Source of the DNA: JALHST01 sp038316335
GTDB lineage: Bacteria > Bacteroidota > Bacteroidia > Flavobacteriales > Flavobacteriaceae
DNA length: 31,595 bases
Reading direction: 5' to 3'
NCBI GenBank assembly: GCA_038316335.1
Contig: JBBQAM010000048.1
Span: 1-31,595 of the forward strand
Shown here: in pieces, positions 21,769 through 30,776 of the stretch
Position numbering within the stretch: position 1 is the stretch's first letter
How the letters are laid out: each line of letters begins with the position of its first letter
The notes under the pieces: generated by a model
Told to the model about the DNA's origin: nothing
What the model saw: the letters and a program-made list of their open reading frames with translations, nothing else
Database searches by the model: none
Translations under genes and position numbers: made by a program

Positions 21769-23121
21769 TCAATACGCCTTTTCCTCACCGGAAATAGCAT
21801 TTAAAATTGTTTGAAGGATAATCTTTATATCCAAAAGAAAAGACCAGTTTTCTACATAGAAGATATCGAACTTGATCCGATTCAGGATGTCACTATCTTT
21901 TTCAATTTCACCCCGATACCCTCTTACTTGTGCCAATCCTGTAATGCCCGGCTTTACAAAATGCCGTAGCATATACTTGTCAACTTTATTCGAATACTCA
22001 TCGGTATGTTTTAACATGTGTGGTCTTGGGCCTACCACCGACATGTTGCCAAAGAGCACATTATAAAATTGAGGTAGCTCATCGATACTGGTGCGCCGCA
22101 AAAAACTACCGATCTTGGTGACCCGCATATCATCCTTAGCAGCCTGGACGTTATCGGCATTATGGTTCATGCCCATTGACCGAAACTTAAAACATAAAAA
22201 CTCCCGGTTGTCAAATCCAGTCCGCCGTTGAATGAAGAAAACGGGGCCTTTCGATTCGAGAACGATCAATAAGGCCAAGATAGGCCCTATCCAAAGGAGC
22301 AGTCCAAATATTACGATTAGAGAGAAAACGATGTCAAAAAATCGCTTTAGAAAGGCATTGATCGGATTATGGAGTGGGATATCACGTAAGGAGAGGATGG
22401 GTAAATAGTCGTAGTATTCGAATTTTAATTTTTTTGAATAAATGTTCTTATTGTCTGGTAAGAACTTAAGTATCTTTAGGTTATTATCGGCATACGTAAT
22501 AAAATCCTCGATTTCGGAATTTCTCAATTCCATTACTGAACAGTATATTTCATCGATATGCTGCTCTTCGATATATTTAAAACATTTTATAAGATTAAAA
22601 CTTTCATCTTTCGGGTTAAATTGGGCCATAAACTTATACCCAAATTCCTCACGTTCATTGAATACCTCGATCAATTGATTCGTTTTCTTGTTTTTACCGA
22701 TTACTACAACCCGCCGAATATTGCCTTTTAAGTACCCCCTATACTTCATCAAGAGCACATAATTAAGGAGTTTTAAAAGGGACACTGCAATAAATACCAA
22801 TACAAAATATTGCCCCAAGGCCAACCTACTCATAATGGGCTGTTTAAAAAAACCGATATAGGCGTATAAAATCAGGAAAAAGAAGACAAACTGGGTGAAA
22901 AGCTTCCGAAGTATGTAAATTACCTTAGAGTACCGATATATTTTATAGAATTCGTTTTTGAATGAGAGAATCAACCAAGCTGCCGATAAATAGCTGTGGA
23001 ATAAAATAGGGTTTTGAAAGTTGATCGGCGAAAAATACGCGAACAAATTAATGACCAATAAATCGATGCCTAAGGCAATTGGTGTAATTAATCCTGAAAA
23101 TCTGCCTTGTTTAAAAATCAT
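21769..23121 (-). CDS. Polyprenyl-phosphate sugar-1-phosphate transferase (priming enzyme, WcaJ-like)
   Basis: A protein of about 450 residues. The N-terminal third has four to five membrane helices, the middle is a Rossmann-like domain (VVVIGKNKKTNQLIEVF), and the C-terminal catalytic part opens with a further helix (IVFSLIVIFGLLLW). The catalytic part then has GPVFFIQRRTGFDNREF, FKFRSM, TSIDELPQ and VGPRP, the motifs of bacterial sugar transferases that load the first sugar phosphate onto undecaprenyl phosphate. It therefore starts assembly of the polysaccharide made by the genes upstream. A longer frame begins at 23172, but a -7 box at 23153-23160 lies inside it, so the ATG at 23121 is chosen. 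Confidence 0.92.
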   Translation of the reverse strand: MIFKQGRFSGLITPIALGIDLLVINLFAYFSPINFQNPILFHSYLSAAWLILSFKNEFYKIYRYSKVIYILRKLFTQFVFFFLILYAYIGFFKQPIMSRLALGQYFVLVFIAVSLLKLLNYVLLMKYRGYLKGNIRRVVVIGKNKKTNQLIEVFNEREEFGYKFMAQFNPKDESFNLIKCFKYIEEQHIDEIYCSVMELRNSEIEDFITYADNNLKILKFLPDNKNIYSKKLKFEYYDYLPILSLRDIPLHNPINAFLKRFFDIVFSLIVIFGLLLWIGPILALLIVLESKGPVFFIQRRTGFDNREFLCFKFRSMGMNHNADNVQAAKDDMRVTKIGSFLRRTSIDELPQFYNVLFGNMSVVGPRPHMLKHTDEYSNKVDKYMLRHFVKPGITGLAQVRGYRGEIEKDSDILNRIKFDIFYVENWSFLLDIKIILQTILNAISGEEKAY

Positions 23122-23152
23122 TACTTCGGTATAACTATTCCTTGGTACTACA

Positions 23153-23160
23153 CAAAGATA
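23153..23160 (-). promoter_or_regulatory. Candidate -7 box of the sugar transferase gene
   Basis: On the minus strand the sequence reads TATCTTTG, a full match to TAnnTTTG, 31 bases before the ATG at 23121. No TTG is found at the -33 distance. It argues against the longer start at 23172. Confidence 0.45.
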
Positions 23161-23264
23161 AATTAATATCAACTAGTTCATTCCCACATGCTCAATGACC
23201 TGTATAAATAGTTCCCATAAACAGTTATACCCCTATTCAGGGTACGGCACAAAAAATGTCTGAA

Positions 23265-24251
23265 TTAAAAATCCTCTGGTGAAATCGATTCCCAATGGTT
23301 CAATGCATGTGCAAATTCATACTTGAAATCAAAGCCATGATCAATCAGGTATTTAGGCTCAATATTCGTAGGAAAGCCAGCTTTTACGACCCGAACAGGG
23401 TGTATCTCGGTTTTCTTGCCGATTGCCTTTGAAAGCCATTGTATAAAAAAGGCCACAATTGAAAGAAATTTTACCGAAAGTCTCGGGGTAGGCCTATTAT
23501 ACCCAAACTTATTTTTGATAACCTGAGCCATTTCATTTAAGGGCATCAAAGGATTCTCGGCATAATTGTAAATAATAAGTCGGTCTATTTGGCCCATTGT
23601 AAATATCATACTGTCAATCAGCCCATAAATGTAACCATAGGCCTTAATGACCTTGCCTCCGTTTGGCAGAACGAATGTGCCCTTTTTCAGGGCCTTAATC
23701 ATTCTATACACATTCCCGGGGTCTTTCGGGCCGAAGATTACGCTGGGCCTAACAATAATCAATCTACGACTTGAATCTTCCGATAACCAGATTTGATGGA
23801 TTTTTTCAGATAATGCTTTTGAAATGCCATAGGCCGTCTCTGGATATAAGGAAGATGCTTCGTTTGTCTTGCTCATTGATTTTCCATACGGAGCAATACT
23901 ACTGGTAAAAAAAATGTTTTTGATGCCTGTTTTCCTTGCGAAATTATTCACGTTTTCGGCTCCCGGTATATTGGTGTCGAAATATTCCTGAAAACCATGA
24001 CCGGGTTCTCGATGTATGGCGGCGAAGTTAAAGATCCATGAAGTTGAGGCATCAACCTTCCCAACCACTAAATCGATTTCGTTTCGTACATCAAGTCGGA
24101 CGAACCGAACATCCTTTTCAGCGTCAAAACCCTTCAAAAGTTGAATATCACATACAATATATTCCGAAAATTGATTTTCCTTTCGAAAAACGGCCAACAT
24201 ATTTCTACCAATATAGCCTGCACCACCAAAAATTATAGCAATCTTCTTCAT
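23265..24251 (-). CDS. NAD-dependent epimerase/dehydratase (extended SDR)
   Basis: A 328-residue extended short-chain dehydrogenase. The NAD-binding motif is GGAGYIG (residues 9-15), the catalytic serine pair is at 117-118 in FTSSIAPYG, and the catalytic tyrosine and lysine are Y141 and K145 in YGISK. It acts on a nucleotide sugar in the cytoplasm, either as a 4-epimerase or as a reductase; the exact sugar cannot be read from sequence. Its place between a CgeB-like transferase and the priming transferase is typical of a capsule or O-antigen locus, where such an enzyme often prepares the first sugar. Confidence 0.85.
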   Translation of the reverse strand: MKKIAIIFGGAGYIGRNMLAVFRKENQFSEYIVCDIQLLKGFDAEKDVRFVRLDVRNEIDLVVGKVDASTSWIFNFAAIHREPGHGFQEYFDTNIPGAENVNNFARKTGIKNIFFTSSIAPYGKSMSKTNEASSLYPETAYGISKALSEKIHQIWLSEDSSRRLIIVRPSVIFGPKDPGNVYRMIKALKKGTFVLPNGGKVIKAYGYIYGLIDSMIFTMGQIDRLIIYNYAENPLMPLNEMAQVIKNKFGYNRPTPRLSVKFLSIVAFFIQWLSKAIGKKTEIHPVRVVKAGFPTNIEPKYLIDHGFDFKYEFAHALNHWESISPEDF

Positions 24252-24314
24252 AGAATCCTTAATCTATTTGTACGCTCAAATAACTAACTATTAGGTTATC
24301 AAGTGAGCTCTATA

Positions 24315-25313
24315 CTATTGAAAAACTTCATGAAGCCAGCTATTGATGCAATATTTTTCATAGATGTCCTCATCGATGTGTTGATATTTCCCATTGATAA
24401 AGTCAATTGACAATTGCGGATTCAAACGATCTATAACATAAATGTTGTTTTCATTATATAAGTCATAATTCATTATGTCACTATTCGTTGTAATTAGCTT
24501 TTTTCGCGCGCCCAAAACCTCAATGGTCCGCATTGTTAAACCACATTGAACGGCACGCTCAATATCAAGAACGCACTTTGACTCTTGGATTATTTTGATA
24601 ATTTCCTCCTTTCTTAAGGGTGCGAAACTAAAATCCTTTTGTTTGGCATTCCTAAATTTTTTTTGAAATATTTTCCTGGCAAAAAAGATTTTTAAATCTT
24701 GGAGATACATAAAAAAATACCCATTTAATTTATTGTCGTTACAAAACTCCTTTACTTTTGATATTAAATCATAACGATCTGTATGTCCTGTCCCAATAAA
24801 AGTAATATCATAGATTTCCTTAACTTCTTTTAAAGCTATTTTCTTATACTCGTCTAAATAAAATAATGGTCGAAAAATCAAGAATGAATTTTTTTCAACA
24901 TCCATTCTATCAAAAGAAAGTATTTTATCAAAAATCGGAAATAATTCCTCCACAGAACCACTATTCTTGATAGAATCCCACATATAAAGCACGAATTTGG
25001 CCTTTGGCTGACGCCTTTTTAAATGTTGAAGCATCTTTAAGGTGATAACTTCCGCCTTTAAAAAAAAAACATAATCATACTCTGTCTCAGAGGTGTTTTC
25101 AATGATTTTTTGGTAATATTTTTCAATCTTGTTCTTTATGATTCTTTTATCGATACGAATCATAGCTTTGGTCCAAAAGGTATTTTTGGGCCTTTCATCA
25201 AAAAAATCAACCCCCGCCCCTAGTCGAGAAAGACTTTTGCATATTTCTGTTTGATATCCGAAGAAGCTAGCAGAAAAAAATAATATTTTCTTGTCTTTAA
25301 AAATGTCTTTCAT
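24315..25313 (-). CDS. CgeB-like glycosyltransferase
   Basis: A 332-residue protein with a GT-B-like layout. The N-terminal part opens KKILFFSASFFGYQTEICKSL; the middle has FVLYMWDSIKN and a short FDKILSFDRMD strand; the C-terminal part has DITFIGTGHTDRYDLI and the LDIERAVQCGLTMRTIEVLGA segment, resembling the donor-binding region of CgeB and related transferases. It is basic and unusually AT-rich, with long lysine/isoleucine runs. It starts one base after the stop of the upstream epimerase. Donor and acceptor are unknown; the assignment rests on motif resemblance. Confidence 0.6.
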   Translation of the reverse strand: MKDIFKDKKILFFSASFFGYQTEICKSLSRLGAGVDFFDERPKNTFWTKAMIRIDKRIIKNKIEKYYQKIIENTSETEYDYVFFLKAEVITLKMLQHLKRRQPKAKFVLYMWDSIKNSGSVEELFPIFDKILSFDRMDVEKNSFLIFRPLFYLDEYKKIALKEVKEIYDITFIGTGHTDRYDLISKVKEFCNDNKLNGYFFMYLQDLKIFFARKIFQKKFRNAKQKDFSFAPLRKEEIIKIIQESKCVLDIERAVQCGLTMRTIEVLGARKKLITTNSDIMNYDLYNENNIYVIDRLNPQLSIDFINGKYQHIDEDIYEKYCINSWLHEVFQ

Positions 25314-25314
25314 G

Positions 25315-26451
25315 TCACTTAAGTAGGCCCTTTTTCTTCATTTCCTCAAAAGATTTGATGTATGCATCATCTTTTATTTCCTGGGAAGAAACCCACTGAC
25401 AAAAATATTTGATTCCTTGCTCAAAGGTTACTTTTGGTTCAAATCCCAAATCCTTTCTGATTTTGGTTAAATCGGCGTAATTGTCTCGAATATCCCCAAG
25501 TCTAAAATTTCCGGAGATCAAATGGTTCACCTTACTTTCATACTCCTCTATTAACAACGTGGCCACTTCCAAAACACTTGTTGCCACACCCGACCCAACA
25601 TTATAAATATTAAAGTTTGCCTCATTTTTCACCAACCCCAGAATGGTGGCATCAATAACATCCTGTATATAGACGAAATCTCGGCTTTCTTTTCCATCTT
25701 CAAAAATATTAATGTCATTCCCATTTTTTATTCTAGTTGAAAAAATAGATAGGATTCCCGTATATGGATTGGATAATGATTGCCCTGGCCCATAAACGTT
25801 TTGATATCGAAAAGCCACGACAGGAATATTCAACGACTTGCCAGTAATCATACACAGTTCCTCTTGGGTTTGTTTGGTTAATCCATAAATGGATGAGGGA
25901 TGTATTTTACTAGTTTCGTCCGTAGGGAGCAATTTGACATTTTTTTCACAAATCGGGCATTTTACATTGAAATCCCCTTCTCGCATTGCCTTTTCGTTTC
26001 TTTCCGTAGGATATACATTCCCATGATCTAAACAATTGTATTTGCCCTCACCATAAATTGATCGGGAAGAAGCTATAATTATTTTCTTTACCGTATGAGT
26101 GTCTTGATTGGCTAGGATATCCAGAAATATAGCAGTCCCATTTACATTTACATCGGTATATTTCTCAATTTCATACATTGATTGTCCCGTGCCGGTCTCG
26201 GCGGCAAAATGTACTACTATTTCCTGTCCGTCAAGGGCTTTTGACCAATCGCTTCTATTTCTAACATCTCCTTTAATGAATTTTACTTTCCCTTCAATTC
26301 TTTTGTAGAGTTCAGAATTAGTTGGGTCGGTGCCATGTATTTGTTCAGATAAGTTATCCAAAACCGTAATTACATAGTCTCTTTTAAGGAGTTCCAATGC
26401 CAGACTTGAGCCTATAAAGCCCGCACCCCCGGTTATTAATATCTTTGTCAT
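25315..26451 (-). CDS. SDR epimerase with cysteine-rich insert, probable dTDP-L-rhamnose 4-epimerase type
   Basis: A 378-residue extended SDR: NAD motif GGAGFIG (residues 8-14), serine pair at 128-129 in IASSR, and catalytic Y189 and K193 in YGLTK. Between SSRSIYGEG and the catalytic tyrosine there is an insert of about 40 residues (137-180) with C140, H143, C165 and C168 (CPIC), which looks like a small metal-binding knuckle. The same insert is known to me from a subgroup annotated as dTDP-L-rhamnose 4-epimerase, which makes dTDP-6-deoxy-L-talose. No rml genes are visible here, so the sugar is inferred. Directly followed by the CgeB-like gene. Confidence 0.75.
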   Translation of the reverse strand: MTKILITGGAGFIGSSLALELLKRDYVITVLDNLSEQIHGTDPTNSELYKRIEGKVKFIKGDVRNRSDWSKALDGQEIVVHFAAETGTGQSMYEIEKYTDVNVNGTAIFLDILANQDTHTVKKIIIASSRSIYGEGKYNCLDHGNVYPTERNEKAMREGDFNVKCPICEKNVKLLPTDETSKIHPSSIYGLTKQTQEELCMITGKSLNIPVVAFRYQNVYGPGQSLSNPYTGILSIFSTRIKNGNDINIFEDGKESRDFVYIQDVIDATILGLVKNEANFNIYNVGSGVATSVLEVATLLIEEYESKVNHLISGNFRLGDIRDNYADLTKIRKDLGFEPKVTFEQGIKYFCQWVSSQEIKDDAYIKSFEEMKKKGLLK

Positions 26452-26521
26452 ACTTTACCTTTCAGTTCTCGATTTTAAATCTATTAAAAAAATAACATTC
26501 ATACGTATACTAGCTATAGTA

Positions 26522-27244
26522 TTATCTAGTAAATGTAATTTTAATAACCCTTTTAAGGAGTACGATAATCCATGTTATCCTAATTTTAGCAATCTTAAGT
26601 AATGAATTTGTTGTTTTCTCACCTGTATTTGACACATTTAATCCATGACGCCTATAATAGATCAGTGGGTTCTTAATATAATAGGTCTTCCCATACAATG
26701 AAGAAATAAAATAGATCCACATATCATGCATCTCAATGCCTTTTGGGATGGGAAGGGCATATTTTAATAGCTTGGATCTAAAGGCCATAGTAGCCCCTAC
26801 ACAGTGGTTTTTTACAAAGTTATATGCCAATCCATTAAAATCTTTGTTAATGTCGTACATGGTGAAATTTTCACTTTTATCACGAGTGAAAACGCTTAAA
26901 TTGGTAAAAGCAAGATCATATTTTTCAAGCACTTTAAGTGTCTCGTCAACTTTATTGGGATACCAAATATCATCCTGATCGGAAAGAAATATAATATCCC
27001 CTGTTACTTTATTCAGGGCATTTTCAAAATTTCGAATCACATTACGAAATGTGCTAGGATATAATCTAATTCTAGGATCGTTGATCGATTTGATAATTTC
27101 AACAGTGGTGTCGATCGAATTATCATCTGAGATTATAATTTCATCATTTAGTGATAACTGATCTAAAATGGAAGTCAGTTGCTCCTCAATGTAATTTTCG
27201 CCATTATAGGTTGCCATGCATACTGAAATTTTATTTTTCCCCAT
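26522..27244 (-). CDS. Glycosyltransferase family 2
   Basis: A 240-residue GT-A enzyme. The start ISVCMATYNGENYIEEQLTS, DEIIISDDNS and the metal-binding region FLSDQDDIWYP are diagnostic for GT2, and the EMHDMWIYF segment is the usual acceptor-side motif of rhamnosyltransferase-like members. The C-terminus is short and basic and ends in a hydrophobic amphipathic stretch (ITWIIVLLKRVIKI) suggesting membrane association. It should add one sugar to the lipid-linked repeat unit. It lies 70 bases upstream of the cysteine-insert epimerase, with an AT-rich 6-base-pair inverted repeat (26507-26522) after its stop. Confidence 0.9.
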   Translation of the reverse strand: MGKNKISVCMATYNGENYIEEQLTSILDQLSLNDEIIISDDNSIDTTVEIIKSINDPRIRLYPSTFRNVIRNFENALNKVTGDIIFLSDQDDIWYPNKVDETLKVLEKYDLAFTNLSVFTRDKSENFTMYDINKDFNGLAYNFVKNHCVGATMAFRSKLLKYALPIPKGIEMHDMWIYFISSLYGKTYYIKNPLIYYRRHGLNVSNTGEKTTNSLLKIAKIRITWIIVLLKRVIKITFTR

Positions 27245-27329
27245 TTAGAATAGATATCTTGTTTTATGGCAACTAATATTCAATCGACAGCATTTGGCCG
27301 TATGCAATCTAAATTTCTTTTTAGTCATT

Positions 27330-29054
27330 TTATTGTATTTTCTGACCAGTGTCTCTTTCTACATAGCCTTCAATAATTATATCGGGTTTAATTTTGTCTA
27401 CGTAGCTTTCACCATGGCCCCAAATGTAGGTTACTTCATAAAAATGCAAGGAAAAAAACTGTATTAGCTTCCTAAAAAATGAGTCTCTAAAAACTAAAAC
27501 TTTTAGCTTGTTGCCACAAAAATTATTTCTAGTGATTACGGTTTGCCTTGGGTATCCATCGATAGGCAAATATTCAATTTGATTTGTGTTTTTCTTTAAT
27601 GTAAAAGTTGGGTTTTTTTCAATGAAATACCCATCGTTTTTAACACCCAGCATTTGAATTAATTCTCCTTGATCAGAATCGCTCCAGCCAATATCAAAAT
27701 CATTTTTTGATTTGGGCAAGATTCCCAATGCTTTAATGTTTTCATTAAAAAAATACTGATACGCCAAAAACGCTCCATAATCGTTCCAATGGGTGTCAAA
27801 TTTATGATAAATAAGATTATTATTCTTTGCGTCTAATAAGGTTTGCCTCACGTCCAATAATTTAATAGCTGAATTTTTTTGCTTCAAATAGTGTACTATT
27901 TGATCAATTCGTGAAAGGGTGTCCTTTATTTGTTTCTGCATAACCCAAGGTAAATATTCTGGATAAATAGTATGTTTATTAGGCCAAAAGGTCAAAAAGT
28001 ATTTACTTCCAATAGCAGAATACCTTTTCTTATTATCCTCCCATTTATAAACAACCTTCTTCAAAGTGTCTTGGGAAAGTAAATTCGTATGGCTATAACT
28101 TGGATAAATCTTGCCCTTCATTCTGTTGTAAAAAAGCCAGTCCTTCTTGCCAAATTGTACAAGTTCAGGATGCATAGAAGATTTAAATACCTTGGTCTTA
28201 TAAGCCCCTCCTAAATTGATCAGATGGTTTCTTAGGCCAAAGTTATCATTGTAATAGGCTTCATACCTTTTGGTGAAATCCATACTTAAGGTAAAACCTG
28301 GCTTTTCTGCAAGAGTTCTTTTTTCATAATTAGGTCCTGGCTTGATAATATTAAAATTCGTTTGAAGAGTAGGTGCAATCAAAACCAACATAAAACTGAC
28401 AATGAATAGTTTTTGTGTGGTAATCGAAATACTTTCTAAATGAAGCAATAGAGCCAATAACGCTACCAAGGTTATAAATCCCGAAATTAAATATGGATAT
28501 CTTGTTAGCTTGGTTTCTGTTAATAATTCGAGTTCTTTAGATCCTTCCTTGGAAACAAAATATGGATCGTGTATTTTATTTGCATTAATAACAGCAGATA
28601 TACCTTTGAATCCTCCCGGTATTTTATCTTTTTTTATATAAATATTCGGTTGGAAGAGCCGATTAAAGTGATCTACCCCGAATACAATCTCTTCTTTGCC
28701 CTTAAAAAATTTAATTTCTTTAATTAATACAACATCTTGATCAATATTAGAGCCAATATCCAATCGTAATTTAACTAAATCGTTGATTTTAGGTAGTTTG
28801 AATTTTATCTCTTGATATTCATTACTTCCTTTAATCTTCGTTTTTATAGAATTGTCTACTTCAAATTTTTGTTGCCCTTTTTCAATGTAGAAAAACTGAA
28901 AAACATCGTCCTTTAAGACCTTAGCAACTAAAATCACCTCTAAATCATCAACCTCATGAATCTTTAAATTATTTATATACGTTCCCAAAAGAAGGAAAAC
29001 CAGTATGCTTAAAAACCCGATTGCATAATATTTTTGATGTCTCTTTATGGCCAT
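27330..29054 (-). CDS. AlgX/AlgJ-like SGNH O-acetyltransferase
   Basis: A 574-residue envelope protein with an N-terminal membrane anchor (about residues 10-30), a beta-rich domain, a second membrane helix (around 190-210) and a second anchor (about 214-234). The C-terminal SGNH-like domain carries DTHW (D420, H422) and the nucleophile S525 in FRDSF. This is the DHHW/AlgX-like family that transfers acetyl groups to polysaccharides in the periplasm. Its MBOAT partner gene ends four bases upstream, so the pair works as in alginate O-acetylation. The extra N-terminal beta domain and anchors are longer than in AlgJ. Specificity is unknown. Confidence 0.8.
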   Translation of the reverse strand: MAIKRHQKYYAIGFLSILVFLLLGTYINNLKIHEVDDLEVILVAKVLKDDVFQFFYIEKGQQKFEVDNSIKTKIKGSNEYQEIKFKLPKINDLVKLRLDIGSNIDQDVVLIKEIKFFKGKEEIVFGVDHFNRLFQPNIYIKKDKIPGGFKGISAVINANKIHDPYFVSKEGSKELELLTETKLTRYPYLISGFITLVALLALLLHLESISITTQKLFIVSFMLVLIAPTLQTNFNIIKPGPNYEKRTLAEKPGFTLSMDFTKRYEAYYNDNFGLRNHLINLGGAYKTKVFKSSMHPELVQFGKKDWLFYNRMKGKIYPSYSHTNLLSQDTLKKVVYKWEDNKKRYSAIGSKYFLTFWPNKHTIYPEYLPWVMQKQIKDTLSRIDQIVHYLKQKNSAIKLLDVRQTLLDAKNNNLIYHKFDTHWNDYGAFLAYQYFFNENIKALGILPKSKNDFDIGWSDSDQGELIQMLGVKNDGYFIEKNPTFTLKKNTNQIEYLPIDGYPRQTVITRNNFCGNKLKVLVFRDSFFRKLIQFFSLHFYEVTYIWGHGESYVDKIKPDIIIEGYVERDTGQKIQ

Positions 29055-29058
29055 TAAT

Positions 29059-30477
29059 TTAGAATCTAAAGTAGATAAATGGATTATAACTTGATTGGGC
29101 CAACTCTATGACCGTTATTACCAAAAGCATTAGATAGAAGCAATGCACGAGTATCTGATAGCTCGATTTAACAAAAGAAAACTGCATTTCGTTAAAGAGG
29201 TAATTGATTCGGTGCCGAATGGGCATCGCAAAAATTAGAGCCAGCACGATCATGGTGGTTGAATAGTAATTAACATAAATAAGTGCCGTAAAATTATCGC
29301 CAGCAGTTAGGCCCGCCATACTCTTTAAATATGTAAAACCTTCAGTCATGGTTTCTGCCCTAAAAAAAACCCAACCAACTATTACCACAATCAATACGTA
29401 TAGGTGTTGCAGGGCTATTGGCCATTTCTTTGTATTCAGTATTTTGCTCTTTTCCAAGATAAGGAAACTCCCATGGAATAACCCCCAAAAAATAAAATTC
29501 CAACTTGCACCATGCCATAAACCCGTAACAAAAAAGACTATTACTAGGTTTCTATACATCTTTGTTATACCCTTTCTATTTCCCCCCAAAGGGATATACA
29601 AATAATCCCTGAACCACGTGGATAGCGATATATGCCATCGCCTCCAAAAATCCTGAATGGAGATGGATATATATGGATAGTTAAAATTTTCCTTGAAATT
29701 GAAACCTAACATTTTACCCAATCCAATTGCCATGTCAGAATACCCCGAAAAATCGAAATATATTTGTATTGTATAACAAATTATTCCAAGCCAAGCAGAA
29801 CTAATCGATAATTGACCGGCAGGGATAGAAAAGACCTGATCTGCTATCAACGCTGCATTATTTGCCAGAATCACCTTTTTGGCCAATCCACGAACAAACC
29901 GGATAATACCCTCTGTAAATAGTGGGACTGTTATTGAGCGCTGAACTATTTGCTGCGCCACATCATGATAACGTACTATAGGACCTGCAATCAACTGAGG
30001 AAAAAATGAAATATAAAGGCCCAAATGAAATAACTTTCGCTGTACTAAGGTCTCTTCCCTATAAACATCCACTAAGTAAGAGATCCCCTGAAAGGTGAAA
30101 AAAGAAATCCCAATTGGCAAAAAAATACTTGTATGTTCATAGCTTGTATAAACCCCGAGTTCCTGTAGGTTCTCAACGATAAAATTCGCATACTTATAAT
30201 AAAACAATAAGGAGAGGTTTACCGCAATGGCAAGTCCTAATGCTACTTTTGAAATCTGAATGTTTTTCTTTAAAAAATACGAAATAGCTATTCCCCCAAT
30301 ATAATTGATGCTTATTGAAAACAGCATTAATAGTACTAGTATCCCTTCCCCCCATGTATAAAAAATTAAACTTGCAACTAGTAGAAAAAAGTTTCTATAT
30401 TCTCTTTTCAGCAAAAAATTGATTACCAATACCAATGGTAAAAAAATAAAGAGAAATACTGTAGAGCTGAAAACCAT
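29059..30477 (-). CDS. MBOAT family O-acyltransferase (AlgI-like)
   Basis: A 472-residue polytopic protein of the membrane-bound O-acyltransferase family. The conserved region is RRWHISLSTWFRDYLYIPLGGN, followed by VTGLWHGASWNFIFWGLFHG, where the active histidine is H322, the same residue number as in P. aeruginosa AlgI. It has about eleven membrane helices and carries acetyl groups across the inner membrane to the SGNH partner coded immediately downstream. Together they O-acetylate the polysaccharide. A 299-base gap separates it from the O-antigen ligase gene; that gap holds a candidate -7 box and otherwise nothing recognisable. Confidence 0.93.
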   Translation of the reverse strand: MVFSSTVFLFIFLPLVLVINFLLKREYRNFFLLVASLIFYTWGEGILVLLMLFSISINYIGGIAISYFLKKNIQISKVALGLAIAVNLSLLFYYKYANFIVENLQELGVYTSYEHTSIFLPIGISFFTFQGISYLVDVYREETLVQRKLFHLGLYISFFPQLIAGPIVRYHDVAQQIVQRSITVPLFTEGIIRFVRGLAKKVILANNAALIADQVFSIPAGQLSISSAWLGIICYTIQIYFDFSGYSDMAIGLGKMLGFNFKENFNYPYISISIQDFWRRWHISLSTWFRDYLYIPLGGNRKGITKMYRNLVIVFFVTGLWHGASWNFIFWGLFHGSFLILEKSKILNTKKWPIALQHLYVLIVVIVGWVFFRAETMTEGFTYLKSMAGLTAGDNFTALIYVNYYSTTMIVLALIFAMPIRHRINYLFNEMQFSFVKSSYQILVHCFYLMLLVITVIELAQSSYNPFIYFRF

Positions 30478-30523
30478 ATATAACGATTAAAGGCAAGTCA
30501 ATTACTTAAGTTATACCTCCTCA

Positions 30524-30531
30524 CAAAAATA
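30524..30531 (-). promoter_or_regulatory. Candidate -7 box upstream of the MBOAT gene
   Basis: On the minus strand TATTTTTG matches TAnnTTTG and lies 46 bases before the ATG at 30477. The nearest TTG (30559-30557) is 25 bases further up, slightly beyond the usual spacing. The surrounding 30478-30776 gap is AT-rich and shows no gene. Confidence 0.35.
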
Positions 30532-30776
30532 GATACTACAGGATGATTTCGAAGAACAAATCATTTTTTTTGACAAAGCTTCTAAATCATTCCAATATTG
30601 TGTTCCTCAACAATTTTACTGGCTTTGAAATTCAATATTCACTTTTTAAATCTCCATTGTTTTGACCCCTAGCAGGAAACTTATCCTCTTCCCTTTTTAA
30701 GGTGTCTCATTTTCTGACCATGTGAATACCATTTGATCTTTTAAATTCCCAATAATTGGATACTGTTACAAGTCTA

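Noticed and set aside
23228..23244. TACCC/GGGTA hairpin after the epimerase at 23265 as a terminator
   Set aside because: Only five base pairs and no following U-run.
21671..30776. A mobile element or integron at the polysaccharide locus
   Set aside because: No transposase, integrase, tRNA target or flanking direct repeats were seen; AT-richness alone does not show an element.
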